In this document: positions 36,801 to 51,383 of the stretch, in pieces | Layout of the letters: every line of letters starts with the position of its first letter | Numbering within the stretch: position 1 is the first letter of the stretch | Assembly (NCBI GenBank): GCA_033239005.1 | Contig: BSQZ01000028.1 | Location: 255,501 to 319,500, forward strand | DNA length: 64,000 bases | Source of the DNA: Lamellibrachia satsuma | Lineage: Eukaryota > Annelida > Polychaeta > Sabellida > Siboglinidae | Reading direction: 5' to 3' | Notes under the pieces: generated by a model | What the model saw: only the letters and a program-made list of their open reading frames with translations | Databases searched by the model: none | What the model was told of the DNA's origin: nothing | Translations under genes and position numbers: made by a program

Positions 36801-39800
36801 TTCTGAAACATAACATTGAACATGAGATGTGACTTCCAACATGAACAATCATGTTTTCTAGGATAATATCAGATATACAGTATATTCAGTCAAAACATTC
36901 TCCAAACCAATAGCCAATGACAATCACCATTGCTGTACATCTAGGGCCGCTAAAGATTATGTTTTATATTATAACAATAGCTTGTTCCACACAACAGAAT
37001 GAATATTTTGGCTTACTGCTAACTTTGTAACATACTACTTGGGAAACGTTCCGATTTATGTAGCACGAAGTCGTGCGGTAAATGAGTTGAAACTGACCTG
37101 CAAAAGGAGACGAGTGTTTCTTTGTTCATTCCTGTGACGTCAACACCATCAATAAGACTAGCTCCGCAAGCTTGTACTTTCTTCGCACATGCTGTTGTGG
37201 AGAAAACGTAGAATAGGTAAGTCAATCAGATGGCTAGAACCGAGCAAATCACTCATGATAACTGCAGCTCCACTACAAGCCGAGGGAGTGGACAAGTATA
37301 GGGTGTTATGACAGCTGTCAGATCACAGTCTTGTGATACTATTACTGGACATCTCTGGTAATGTGTTCTTCGTAGAATAGGTAGAATAGGTGCTATTGTT
37401 ATATGTAATTGTTTCGCATTTCAGTAGCATTCAGTACTACTTTACAGATGTAGGTCAAGCGGCACATGAAATGTATAGCGCATTGTAGCTTTGCGAGGAG
37501 CAACAGCAATCAAATAACAATTATGTGGCACCTACATCTACGTATTGGTGTAAAAACAGAATTGTCAAGCATGATATCATGAACAAGGACACAAAAACGT
37601 CATCATCAGATTGGGGGACCACCAAGGATTTAGTATGGTAATTTAACTTTTGAGAATACAACTGTTTTGAGATTTCTGCTTATGGTAGCTAGTTTCATAT
37701 GACTTTAATGTGATGAGAAATTGTTGCAGAATTTGGGCGCAGCTACAGGTAAAGCACATTTGCCCAGATTGAGCTTGGTTTTTGGAACAAAAAGCTGTTG
37801 TGAAATATATGGTCTCAGCTGACTGGGCGTGTTTGAAAGGTTGTGATGAAGCACCACAAATGAGATGTCGGAGATGGCGAGATAGTTGGACAGTACATTG
37901 ACATCATAATCACATTTCTTCAATACAGATATCACAACTGCATGTTTTTCGACTGTGGGACCACGGAAGAGGATAGGGACACATTGATTTTGCGAGCTAA
38001 GACCGGAGAGAGAGTATCAACATGTCACTTTAGGAGCGACAATGGCAGTAGGTCATACCTGGTCAGGAAAGCTAGGAAAGGTGGGCAGTGTGACAGAATG
38101 GGGACACAATCACGGAAAGAGGATGAGTCACAAAAGGTGTGAATAGTTAATGTCATGGAAAGAAGATAGTGTCACTGAAGGTGAAGGAGTCGCGAAATGT
38201 GTATGACAGAACAAGGATACAGTCGTGGAAAGTGGAAGGAGTCACGAAAGAAGGATAGAGTCACATATGTAGGATGGAGTAATGGAAAGTGGACCAAGTC
38301 ACAGGAGAATGGTGTTGTTGGCTCTGTAATAATGGCATGAAGTTTTGAGTACAATTACTTACGGATGTACTCGCAGCCCTGGAGTGTTATCGATAGTTGC
38401 ATTTGTTGACTCTGGACATACCAACTAGGACACTCCTCATTCAGACTATCAATGCAGCTTTGGATGGAAGCACTCCCTCTGTCAACAAGCATACAAAACA
38501 CCTTTCAATATCGCAAACGACATTTGAATGACGAATATTTACTGCATGTATAATACCAGCACAAATATTGCATAGTATTTTACTTATCTAGGTCCTCGTG
38601 GGTCACATTTGTAATGAGGTAGAGTGCAGCAACTATCTCATAATATGTTGTTACAGTCCAGCATTTCCAAAGAAAGTGTTTAAACTTAGATCTTCAACAT
38701 GAGACATGGGCGTGAATTTAGATTGATAAGACCACTGAGACTAGATTATTATACCACATGGAAGAAGCATTAACATGTTGCTCACTTGCAGATTTGTTCA
38801 AGGCCTCCCACAGCATAGTCCGAGCCGCTCATGAAGGTTTTCACAACGTCGGTGTTACAAACCTCCACTTTCTTCATACATGCTGCAGAAACATGGAAAT
38901 GGTAGATATCTTGTTGCAAATTTGGTGGGATCATAATCCGTACAACACAATACAACAGCTGGCATCTCAAAAGGGCCTATATCCCTTCAAATCGGTGTTC
39001 AACGCCAACATAAAAACCAACAATCTCTATTCCATTCCAGGTCATTGACAATTGGCTAAGTAGCTATGGGGGTAAACCAGGGTAAAATGGGTTGGTACTA
39101 CGCCAGCTACAAACATTCATTATGGTTCCTACTACTAGTTACATCCAGGGTTGTTTGATTTAAATAAATCATTTGATTTAAATCATTGATTTTAAATCAC
39201 TGATTTTTTTCATGATTTAAATTACTCCAAAAAAATTTTTAAATCATTGATTTATGATTTTTTTTTACTTCCGATTTTTTTAATCACTGATTTATATGAA
39301 TTTAACACAAATAATTGTTTACAAACATAGAGATCAACAAAGTTTTGCATGTTTTTTAATACAAAAGCACAAAGTGCGCACACTTGTGTAGTTGTATTGT
39401 CACCAGATAGCCTGATATTTTATGACATTGTGTACGTTTGAGCTACCTTTGGTATTCCCTTTCTGAATGCAGTGAAGACACACAAACTTGTCTTCCAGAG
39501 GAAGTAACTTCTCAAGTCAGAAGCCCTGAGTTAAAGTCCACATAGAGCTTATGCTAGTTGTTACCTATTCAGTATGTTGACTCATATGAGACAGTCTGGG
39601 CTACAATTGCTTAATACTGTTCCAGTTTGCAGTCTGATTGGAGACCCCTAGAGTACACAGAGCCCTGGTCAGGTGCTAATCCACCCTCCCAGCAAACAAT
39701 AAATAGCACTGCTACAGCCACAGACTCGATTTGAATAGAACACGTTTATAAATATAAACATCTATATAAATGTCTATATACCAGATAAAAAAAATCCAAT

Positions 39801-42800
39801 TTAAATCAAATAAATCCGATTTTTTTTTAAATCATGATTTTTTTAAACCCTGGTTATGTCTAGTAACTTAACACTACCAGGGCAAGGAGTGTGTTCCATG
39901 TTGTTGGTGCAACAACATAGTCACAGAAAGCCCCATGTTGTTGGTGCAACAACATAGTCACAGAAAGCCCCATGTTGTTGGTGCAACAACATAGTCACAG
40001 AAAGCCCCATGTTGTTGGTGCAACAACATAGTCACAGAAAGCCCCATGTTGTTGGTGCAACAACATAGTCACAGAAAGCCCCATGTTGTTGGTGCAACAA
40101 CATAGTCACAGAAAGCCCCATGTTGTTGGTGCAACAACATAGTCACAGAAAGCCCCACTGCCAAAGTGTCATGAAAATACTCTTGAATTCAGGTGTCGAT
40201 TTTCACGGGAGCCCGTGAGTCTGCGACTCCTTTTTTCACCTATGTCAGGTGAAAACGTGCAGGGCCACGAATTTGGTGCCAGACCTAGACAGTTTGTGAA
40301 TTATGTTTTATATAACTGTAAGTAATAACTATACTAGAGTAATATGTAGCTATGTGTATGATAGATAGCACACTTGTAAAGGTTGCTATAATCTATAGAT
40401 CACATTGTCTAACAAGCTTACCTTTACTCTACTGTATTCTTCACGGAAGTTACGATAGTTGCAGCGAAATATTGCCGGCATTGTTTATGCTTTAATTTAT
40501 GCATTATGACACTGTGACCTTTAGCGGCAAACTTTATTAATAAAAAATAATGATGCAAAATTGTCACTACCGTTATTTATTCTAAACAAATAATTATCAT
40601 GCATGCATGCACACATGGGTGTTTACATATCATGCGCGAAACGTGTATCTGTCATTTATCGCCCCAGCAACGCCAACCAAATGCCATCTTTTCCATAAAA
40701 CTTGTTAGTAAACACATGCACATGTTGGTGCAAGCTGCCGTACCACACCACGTGTAAAGATTGTCAATAATGTATGCATCATGTGATGAAATCCGAGCAC
40801 CACATTGGTTCACATCTGCCCATGGTGCTCAATCTACCTGCTCAAAAAACATGCAGCCCAGGCCTGCGCAGGTGGCTGTACGTAATATGTAATAGTCTAC
40901 ATCATAGATGGACGAGACGATTAAAAAAAATGAAGCATTATTTGGACTGACTTTGTTTAAATTATTATTTGATTTGTTGGAAAAGTGCGGACTCACAAAT
41001 TCTTTGGAGGACTCCCAAATATGAGCAGAGTGGAAGTCCAGCGGACTCCCACAAATTTCCCATGAAAATCAATGCCTGTTGATATATGTACCTTCTCGAA
41101 AGGACCTACATGTTAGCATGTTGAATTTGTACGAGGGACACCTATTTGTAAATTCCTTCCCACTGATTCTCTTAATAAACAACTGCAATCACACAGTGAT
41201 TCATGTAGCAAGTGGTGAATGCTGAACAGAACAACTGCTTAATGAAATGCTGCAATAAATAAACTAACCTGTGAATGAACATCCCATCCTCGCCATATCC
41301 ATATAGCTGCTGTATTGAGTGACAGTGTCGGCAGGACAAGTTGTCACCTCCTTAATGCATGAGGAGAGTAGCTGCTCAGAACTGCAAAGAAACAAATCAT
41401 TATTATAATTTCCACTTCTCCCGTATAATTTAATACTACTTTATATACTTTAACAAAATCTGGCTACTGCACTGGTACTACTACTGGTGGAAGTATTTGA
41501 ATGAATTGTTTTTGCAATATAATTGAAGCATGACTGATACGCTTTCTTGGGAAGTTGAGTTGGTATGAACAAGTCCTCCAGATGGTGAAGTGTAATATGT
41601 TATGTGCGATTAAAGTTTTACTTTACTTTATCTTTTACACAGAGCAGGTACAAGATTTATAACAACAAATATTTTCAGATCATAAAATGATCAGAATTAC
41701 GTCGTAGCACCATATAATAACACTTATTGCACAACAACAAGAAACATAATAACAACAGTCACAGGAAGTATTGACAACCAACTGGACACAGCACCTTGAG
41801 GGAGACAACAGAAACAAATGACGCAACAAACCACACAAACACAATGTAGTTGGCAGGCAGACAGGTTGTTCTTCTTCGTTGCACTCTTTATAATTGGGCG
41901 AGGCTAGTTCATGTGCAACTGCATCGCCCCCGCAGTTATCCCTTTCTACTTTTCCTTTCTTCCTACACTTGTTATCTTCCTCTGCCTTTTTTACATCAGT
42001 CGTTACAGAGTCCTCCCATCTCAGTTGTAATCTGTCCCTATAAATGTTGATCAGTAATGCAAAAGAACCCAGCCTTCGTAGGAACCCCAGAACTTGTCTC
42101 CACTCACCCGCAGATCTTCTCGAGGGTGACCACGTCAAAAGGACCACGGCCGACAGCACCCATGAATGATTTTGAAGCCGGTCCTGCGCAGTCTTGTAGA
42201 CTCTGGCTGCACTCGGCTGTAGACCATGACAAAGACAAAACATGAACCAGAGATTGTAGCGTCCCAGTTTGTTTTAGGTTCAGCTAATATAGGCAGTGTG
42301 GAAGCTTGTACCGGTAAAACATGTCTACTTTGTTTACATCCAGTCAACCTCAAAACTAATATAATTTTATTAAGCACATAGTTACCAAGAGCCCATTTTT
42401 ACATGATACCTTCAATAATATAATTTTCCTTTTTAAGTCACGCCCTACAAAAACGTTAAAAAGACAAGTACCATACTCTATATTCATCATGTTTACCCAA
42501 TTTTCTCATGAAGATTGATAAGACCATAGTCATATTTATGTAGCTAGTTTCGCTGGAAATTTATTGCATAGAAAACCTAAAAGGAATTGCTTTGGTGACA
42601 AATTGCTATGTCTGAATATTATTCAACATGTAACGTGGTCATTTCAGCTATGCCGCAACTACATGGTTAAGGTGCATGTAGTGATGTATCTTATCATGAC
42701 TGATTACTAATCTGAAAGAAGAACGCATAATCCCAGTTACCTATCTGCCTGCATGTTGACTGGTACCCATTGATGAGATTCACATAAGGCTTGAGAAACT

Positions 42801-45800
42801 CCGCTGGACAATCTACGATATTCTGCACACAGGTATTGATGTTGTCAATGTCACTGCAAGAAAATAGCAATGATTAAAATAAGTGTTGCCATCGTTAATA
42901 TAGTATGAGGTTGCTTTGAAATACCAACAAGCTACGTCAGGCGAACAGGCTTAGATTTATAACACAGACTTGGGCAGGGGTCCATTGTGGGGTCGCCTTG
43001 CAATTCCAGGGGTCTTCTGCAAACATGCAGACTTATTATGGAATGGCACGTTACGTGTGAAACACAATGGTATTGGAAGTCTGATACAAAAACTGCATAC
43101 ATCCAACTTTCCACCAATATGTCAGCTTGTAAGTGAATTGGCTAGTTGTACTAGATAGACCAACAAAACCACTACAACAATCGCTTAAAACACCTGTCAT
43201 TCAGAAGGGCAGTCATGTGGAACATCGGTCATGTGGAACATCGGTCATGTGGAACAAACAATCAGTCAATTAGCCAGGTTTCTTTCTGTGAAAATGAATC
43301 TGCCAACACCAATAGATAATCCAAACCGTTAACATGATATAACAGACATGCTTCAACACTGCCAGTGTACATAAGTTTTGCCATAAGTTAAATATGCTTA
43401 CCTGCATGCGTTAGTCAGTGTTCTGGCATCAAACGTTGGGTTCATTAGATTGTTGCTGTGTTTGCCAAAGCAAGCTACCAGTTGGTTAGTGCATGCTGGA
43501 TAAATAAGAACAGATGTTCTATATCATTAAAATATTTCAAAAACTTGTTTTGTATTGTAACAAACAGTGTTACTATGACAATGATATGACATTTATGTAC
43601 AATAACTTTAAAGGTGAACAAGGGGACCTTTCACAAGTGTTGACATTTACATATTTGTAGAGTGTATTAGTTATCATGCCCCTGCCCTCCCCAAATTGGC
43701 GCTGCATCACACAACCATTGTCAAATTTCGCATGCGACCAACATAAAAAGGTAGACGTTGACAACTGTGAATGGCCCATAATAACAAATATATTACAAGA
43801 TCATGTCAGTTTAGTATTAATTAGAATGTGTTTGTTAATAACATCAACGCTTGTGTTCAAATAATATGTTGCTATTACTACACCACAAACGGCAGCCGGT
43901 GGTCCTTTATAAATACCCCGCTAGTTCTAAAACAAGAACACTTGTTTATCTATCTGAAGTCAATTACAAGATGAATTAATGCTACATGCAAACGTTAATT
44001 TGACATATCCTTTTTAGCAACACAATTTGAAAGGTGATCTTAACAAAATACGATGATACAATTTCTTTTGACTCACCAACAGTAGAACAACCTTTAGCCA
44101 TATTGCTCATTTGTTCCTGATACGGCCTGGTCACCGATGCTGGACATACGGAGTTCAGATCGGCCAAGCAGCTCTGAGCAGTTATCACGTTGCTGCAAAG
44201 CAAGGTGAGGTCAAATGACAAACCTTCCAAGTATGAGCGCCACCTGTGAGCGCCACCTGTGAGCACCATCACATAGCATGGCACAATGCACACATCGTTG
44301 GACTTCGTCAATTAGTTAGGGGAGCTTGACGTCACTGTAATAATGTGACCCGTTCAGTAAAAAATTATTAAACTGTGATTATTTACGCTGCGAACGTAGT
44401 TTGTCAAAATGCACGTTGGTTTAGAAAAATGTACACCTCTTAGGGAAACGTACGATTTTCATGGAAATGTACATATCAAATCACTGATAAAAACAAGCAG
44501 AACAGCTTATATGGACACTGCATAAGTCATTACCTAAAATGTGTGTATTATGTTTATAATACGAGTCGACTTTATTTATCCATACCCAACAATAAAATGT
44601 GGTATGATCTAGTAATATCTATGGTAATGGAGTTAAGACACTTCCATTAACAATGTCAGGGGAACATCACTTTATTCAGATGTACATACAATTACGATAA
44701 AGTAAATTACTACATCCATTTAGCAGTAACATAATTTCAATCAGTCTTGGATCATCTTTGAATTAAAAAATGGTGAATCCTTTTATTTCTTCTTTAGTGC
44801 ATAATCCCCCTCTGGGCCAGTCGAAATGTAGTTAAGTTAACAAACTAAGTTTAGAAAAAAATTCATATAGATTTAAAGTGATGTTAAGGTTGTTTTTCCT
44901 CTTGTTTTGTTAGCGTCTGACCTCATGCCTCTGCAACCTCGTTCAACGCACATTGAATATAATGTTGTTCCAGGGTCACTAATATCTTTGATGGATCAAT
45001 GTGATATACCAAGTTTTGTGCATGTTAAATCGATGATGGTCTTCCTCACTGTTAGCTTCAAAGGGTACAGTCAGCTCAAAGACATGAACTCTGTTAATGC
45101 TAGTGTAATGGCAAGGATGGGGGGGATGAGAGGTAACTAGCACACCAGGTGAGATGGTAGGTCCACTGATAGATTTCCCTGGTAGATCACTAATAACATG
45201 AGAAAACGGAGACATTTTCCTAGATTAATTATGTCTCCACGTGTAGCGGCCATGTTCTAACATGATCGTACAACCACCTTATACTTGAATGAGGGTTTGG
45301 GTGTTGCCACATAAGCACACTCAGCTGACGTCTTCTTGGTCTATAGTTTTAAAGTTTCAAAGGGTGGGAAGAGTATAATGGATGGCAAAGCTGAAGACAC
45401 GACAAGGAAGACAGGGGATGGAACAATGCTATGTAATGTCCGATTTCTTCTAAATGGGGTAGACCAACTACACGTCTTGCACAACCAGGTCTTTCAGATG
45501 GTCTAGCCATACTTCACATTTATCCATGTTAATGGTAGTTTTTAAGCGTGACTTGTATATTACCAACACCACTATAACTGTAGGGCCGAATTTCATTAAA
45601 CAAAGTCACATATTCACTTACTACTGCAACATTTTCTACACTTGCAGATCCTCATTACGTACACATTTAACACTTCTTTCTGTCTCAACAGGGAAGCAGA
45701 ATGTTATCATTGATATATTTCTCTTGTGGTATTTGAATTATCTTACTTCGATACTACTGTATTTGTAAACCTTCGAATTGCTGTCATAATAACGTGACAC

Positions 45801-48226
45801 TCACGTGCAGAAGACTATGAGTGAAGCCGGGTTGAGCTTTTGCATATCAGTCCCGTTCAGCATGTTAACGTGACATTCCTGCACTTTCTTGAGACAGGCT
45901 GTAACAGAAACACTCTTAGTCGCTAGTTATGCCAGACAGACAAACAGACAGAGAGGCAGGCAGACAGACAGACAGACAGACAGACAGAGAGGCAGGCAGG
46001 CTGGCAGACAGGCAGGCAAACAAACATTGTACATTTTGTGCAGTATTATTTACTAATCATAATTATTAGCATAAATTATGTTGAACACAAACACTGGTGT
46101 TATTATTATAGAAAAGGCAGATTAATCCAAACAATACAATTACAATAAAAAGTAAGACAATCTAACGCAATGATCTCCAAAATTATGATAGGCGTTAACG
46201 TTTTTATTATGAGTATAATAAATTATTATGTTAACTGAACTCCTATTAATAACGTCGTTCTCATAGAAGCCATAATTATAATTTATAATTTATTTGGTGA
46301 CAATCTCTGGTATAAAAAGGAAAGCATATATTTGTAACGATTTTATAAGGTTTATATCAAATTGTATAAATCCCATTTCAGAACAAAGGTAGGCTGGCAA
46401 AAACTAGTGCAGTTACCGAGTGACAATGTCAGTAAGTATGTGTTAGATGTAAATACTCAATGTAATGAACATGTGAAGAACACAACGCAATCGTTATTAG
46501 TCGATCAATATATTACTTTCGTTATAAACCCCAACCATACAAAATACAGCGTATGACAAGGACAACGTACCTGCATTGGAAACATAGCAGATTTAAGTTT
46601 AATGCATGATATCTGATCATTTGTATCATAACTGCGTATTATAGATTATAACTTATACCTATTCTAACATATTGACCACAAAAACACAGTTTGTATGTTT
46701 GGATGAAATGCCATTTCTACATGGGCAAAATGTTAGAATTTATATAGTTTATACTATTATTCCACGATAAAAATTATCAGACGTTGTACCTCTAAGCCTC
46801 CAAGAACATTTCTCTCTTTTTCTTTGATATTTGCATCGAGTCATAATAGTAAATATCCTCTTTCTAGATCATCCTACCAAGTACCTAGTGCATATACAAT
46901 AATTCAGGCATATAAACTGGAGATTATGTTTATCTGCTGACGAGGGCAAAAACATTTTCCATAGTCAATTCAAGGAACAACTATATGAGTTTAACATCTA
47001 TAATCTGCCAATAAAGTATAAATTAAGCTAAATAATGTATTCAGTAACTGTTTTATGCAAACAGTATTGCATGGCAGATTACTGTTTAATAGAGTATTAA
47101 TAGTTTTGCATATTATTTAAATATACTTACGGACGAATTGGCAGCCCAGTTGCAGATATCCATCTACTACTTGTCTTTGTATTTGCACATAGTCACTCGG
47201 GCATTCTGGCGTCAACCCATCGAGACAGCTGACAATGGTATCTTTCTGTCTGCACAGACAACGTCATACAAACATTTTTCAGTTAATATTGATTTTTCTG
47301 TTTTTTTATAATACTGATATTTTATTTAATTATGTAATAAAATATCACAACTGGTCCTAGGATTGCTGACATCCATATAGCATGTGGGTTGAAGAATAGT
47401 GCCATTTTCTTAATTCAGACCTTACGCCAAGGTTTTCCCTTTAAGTTGTTTTGGAGAAATTACTTGTAAAATTGACATGTTACTCAATATCACCGCTGGT
47501 GAGTGCTAATAAGATATGTTTTGGGATGATATACGTTTTTCTTAATGAACGTGGAGAATTTAAAATGTGGACTCAAAAACAGTTCATCTAGCTATATATT
47601 CACAGCAAGAACCAACGAGTGAGATTTACTATCTCGAGTGCTAAATAAACTTATAGGTCAAATAAAAGTATAGGATGGCATATCGGTCAAATTTAATAAT
47701 AGTATAATGCCAAATAATTGCATATGGGGCAAATTGTTCAAAACAAATATTAGTACAGTGTGAAAAAGTCACTAGTATATTTGTCTTTTTTGGCGCCATA
47801 GCCAAATTGTTTGACTTGATGTGAAGGCATCCTTATTAAACTACGCGGATCGCCATGTATTTCAGGTTTGTCACACCGAATATGCATAAACGTTGTGCAT
47901 GTTTGCGTTGCGTCACCGCAGATATAGAAACCGCGTTTTATATCTACAAAAAATGGGGAATTTTCGTTTTTAACTGGACTTTAAAGTTTTATTGGCGATC
48001 TTTTACTTTCTGACCTAACCATGAAAATTATCACACAGAGCACCAAAACTTCTCATATATATACTATACACATATCACGTTGTCAAATATGTATATTTCC
48101 TTTCTGTAAAATCGATGCATATGACAAGGTGTCGTTCAGTTACACCGAAACTCCATGCTGTGGTGCTGCTATTAGAATTATGTATTTCTGTGTATTAATT
48201 GTGCATGCTTCATTGGAGGTAATTAT

Positions 48227-48280
<54 letters not shown>

Positions 48281-51200
48281 TCAAGCCTCGTTATAACGCG
48301 GTAGTCGGGGTCCACGACTCCGGACCGCGCTGTAAGCGAGGCGCGTTAGGTGTTCTAATATCTGCCACCAGACCGCCGCCTGCTGCACCAAGTCCATGAA
48401 CCCTTACAGCATTGTCTTATACGGCAATATGCAGTTTATGGAACTTATTAAACGAGTATACTATCATCAACTTGTATTATTTTTAAATGTCACACCCTCT
48501 TGACTCTTGAACTGAATAACCTGGACCTGAGCAGCCGAAAACGTATATGATTTGACAAACGTAGTATGCAAGCTGGTAAAACACAGAAAAAGACAATAGG
48601 TAGAATTAATAATTGTTTCACTTCGTCTTTCAACCGATCTCGACCGAAGCATAAATTTATTACGCACCACTTAACATCGATTCATCATTTCATATGCGGA
48701 TGACGAATTCGTATTTTCGCCACCGGAAGAGCCTTGGGTTAGGAATTTGGCGTGTTGGTTTCGTGCCGCGAAAACGATTAAATTTACGATGTAATGGAAG
48801 CATGTAATTTCACCCAAGTGTTATGTTGGTACCGCATATTAAATGCATTTAAAACGGTTGATCTGATTCTTACGTGAGGCATATTTGTGAATCTCGATTG
48901 CAATTTACAAACCGTCGAAGTGAAGCCAGCGTCAGCGATTGATGTCGGCGGCAGCGCAAAACAAACAACACGTTGATACTCGTTCATTGACATCGTTCAC
49001 CTAATGTTTCTTGAGAATTGTCAAAGCAATTCTAAGTAGGTTTAAGCGGGCCCATTTGACATTTTCCCCTGGCGGAAGAAATTCGGGGTCCACGACCGAC
49101 CGCGCTATATCCGAATCCACGTAATAACGGGGCACGTTATAACGAGGCGCGACTCTATATATATTACATACAATATGATGATAATATGAATAAAACTAGT
49201 TATCTAAGAAGATGACGTCATATATAGCACATAGAAAAATACAAGTAATTCTGAAACACACATAATTACACGCAACGAGGCACTCACGCACGCACGCACG
49301 CACGCACAATTAAAATACAGAAATACATAATTGTAATAGCAGCACTGCCGCAAGGGGTTTCGGTGAAACTGAACGACGCCTTGTCATATGCATCAATTTT
49401 ACGGTAGCCTTGGCGCTATGCGTAGGTGCCGTAGGAGAGGGCGATGGTTTGGTTTAATTCTTTTGTAAATTTTGATCATTTTGACAAAATGTACTTTTTT
49501 TGGCCACGTGACATGTGTATATGTATAGTAGATATATGAGGAGAAGTTTTGGTACTCTAGGTGGTCGTTTTCATGGTTACGTCAGAAAGTAAAAGGTTGC
49601 CATTTTATTGAATGGAGCAGGCAAGCCCATTGGCAAAGTCAATCGCCATACAATTTTTTCTATTTGGCTGTTGCTGTTGTATAGGCAAAGGACCCGCTCG
49701 CCAAAAACTTACGCATTTTCATGAAACGTGAAACCTTACAAAACTGCCATAAACAGAGCAATAAACACGTATTTCATATCTGTATGCATTCCTATATGTA
49801 TACCACTAAAGTTACCTGACAATAAACATGTAAAAGTGTGAAATTATTACCTTTTTGTCAGAACGCATGTGCTTGTAAATATTCGTATATAACCGTGTGT
49901 ATGAGCGAGATTACCAAACGGGATTCTCGTAGATCAATATAAGTTTACGTATATCAATATAAGAATTGTCGTCTGCTGGCCATAGAGTTACATCATTAAT
50001 CATCCCCCTATAAACTACTAACTTACTAACGGGTGTTTTATTTATGTCTGTGCTGCTGGCCCATTCTGGCCTCATTCTACAATAAATCATGTTAGACCAT
50101 TTGACCCAAAGGCAACATCACGTGCACAGTATGGCGGCTATTTATTAAATCTTTTCTATGTGACCGATAAAGGTACTCATAAATAATTGTTTGGAGAATA
50201 TTTCTTCTGCTTCTTGATGCGCAAGTGTCGGTTGTATGTCACGGAATACACATGGGAAACAGTTAGTGCGTATTGGTTTTAAAACTAAAAAGTTATTAGT
50301 TCCATGGCATTAGGCTACGGAAAGCCCAAATCGGTGCGTACGATTCTCACGGCCTGGACCTCGGCCCCAAAGCTCAAAAGCAGGGCGGACGATTGTCTAG
50401 CAACCCCGTTTCAGGGGAAACCGCCGCCAGCCGGTTACGACTGGTTTGAAATTGAAAGACACAGTGCACGGCTTCATTTACAGTCGGTTTACACAGTGAT
50501 AATGGCATTTTAACTAATAATATACCATGTCGAGCTACAGAGAACTAAGGATTCTGACTGATTCATCTAATCATTCAAATCGAACGGTCTAATGCTTCAG
50601 GATCAAAATCAAGGAATTTCAGAAACACGGGATCCCATTAAACTCCTGAAATGATAGCAAAGAAAATTAAGAAGATGAAAGATAATTAATCACCTGGAGT
50701 TGATGGGATACCACCAAAACTGCTTAAGGAAATTGTTGAGCAAATTAGTACACCACTTGCAAATTTGTTTAACTTGTCACTAGAAGAAGGAATATTTCCT
50801 TCAGAATGGAAAGAAGCAAACATTATGCCGCTATTTAAGAAGGGATCGAGGAACAAGCCAGAAAATTACAGACCAGTGAGTTTAACATCAGTTGTACGTA
50901 AATTACTCGAAACATTAATTAGTGACATGGTGGAATTCCTTGTAAAACATAAATTAATAAATACATCTCAACATGGGTTCCTAAAAGCAAAGTCATGTAT
51001 AACCAATCTCTTATGGTTTTTTGGAAGAAATTACAAAGTAGGTAGAGGACTGGTCACCAGTGGATGTTGTCTACTTAGATTTTCAGAAAGCTTGCAATAA
51101 AGTACAACATCAAAGATTGTTACTTAAACTATTAAACTAAAAGCCTATGGTATAGGTAATGATGTAATCAACTGGATAGAAAAGTGGCCTACACACAGAA

Positions 51201-51289
51201 GACAGAGGGAAATAGTAGATGATGAGATTTCAAACTGGAAATCTGTTTTGAGTGGGGTACTACAGGGATCAGTATTAGGCCCTATACTG

Positions 51290-51383
<94 letters not shown>

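Noticed and set aside
39897..40155. Regularly spaced repeats resembling a CRISPR array
   Set aside because: There are no unique spacers, units are contiguous, and the DNA is clearly eukaryotic.
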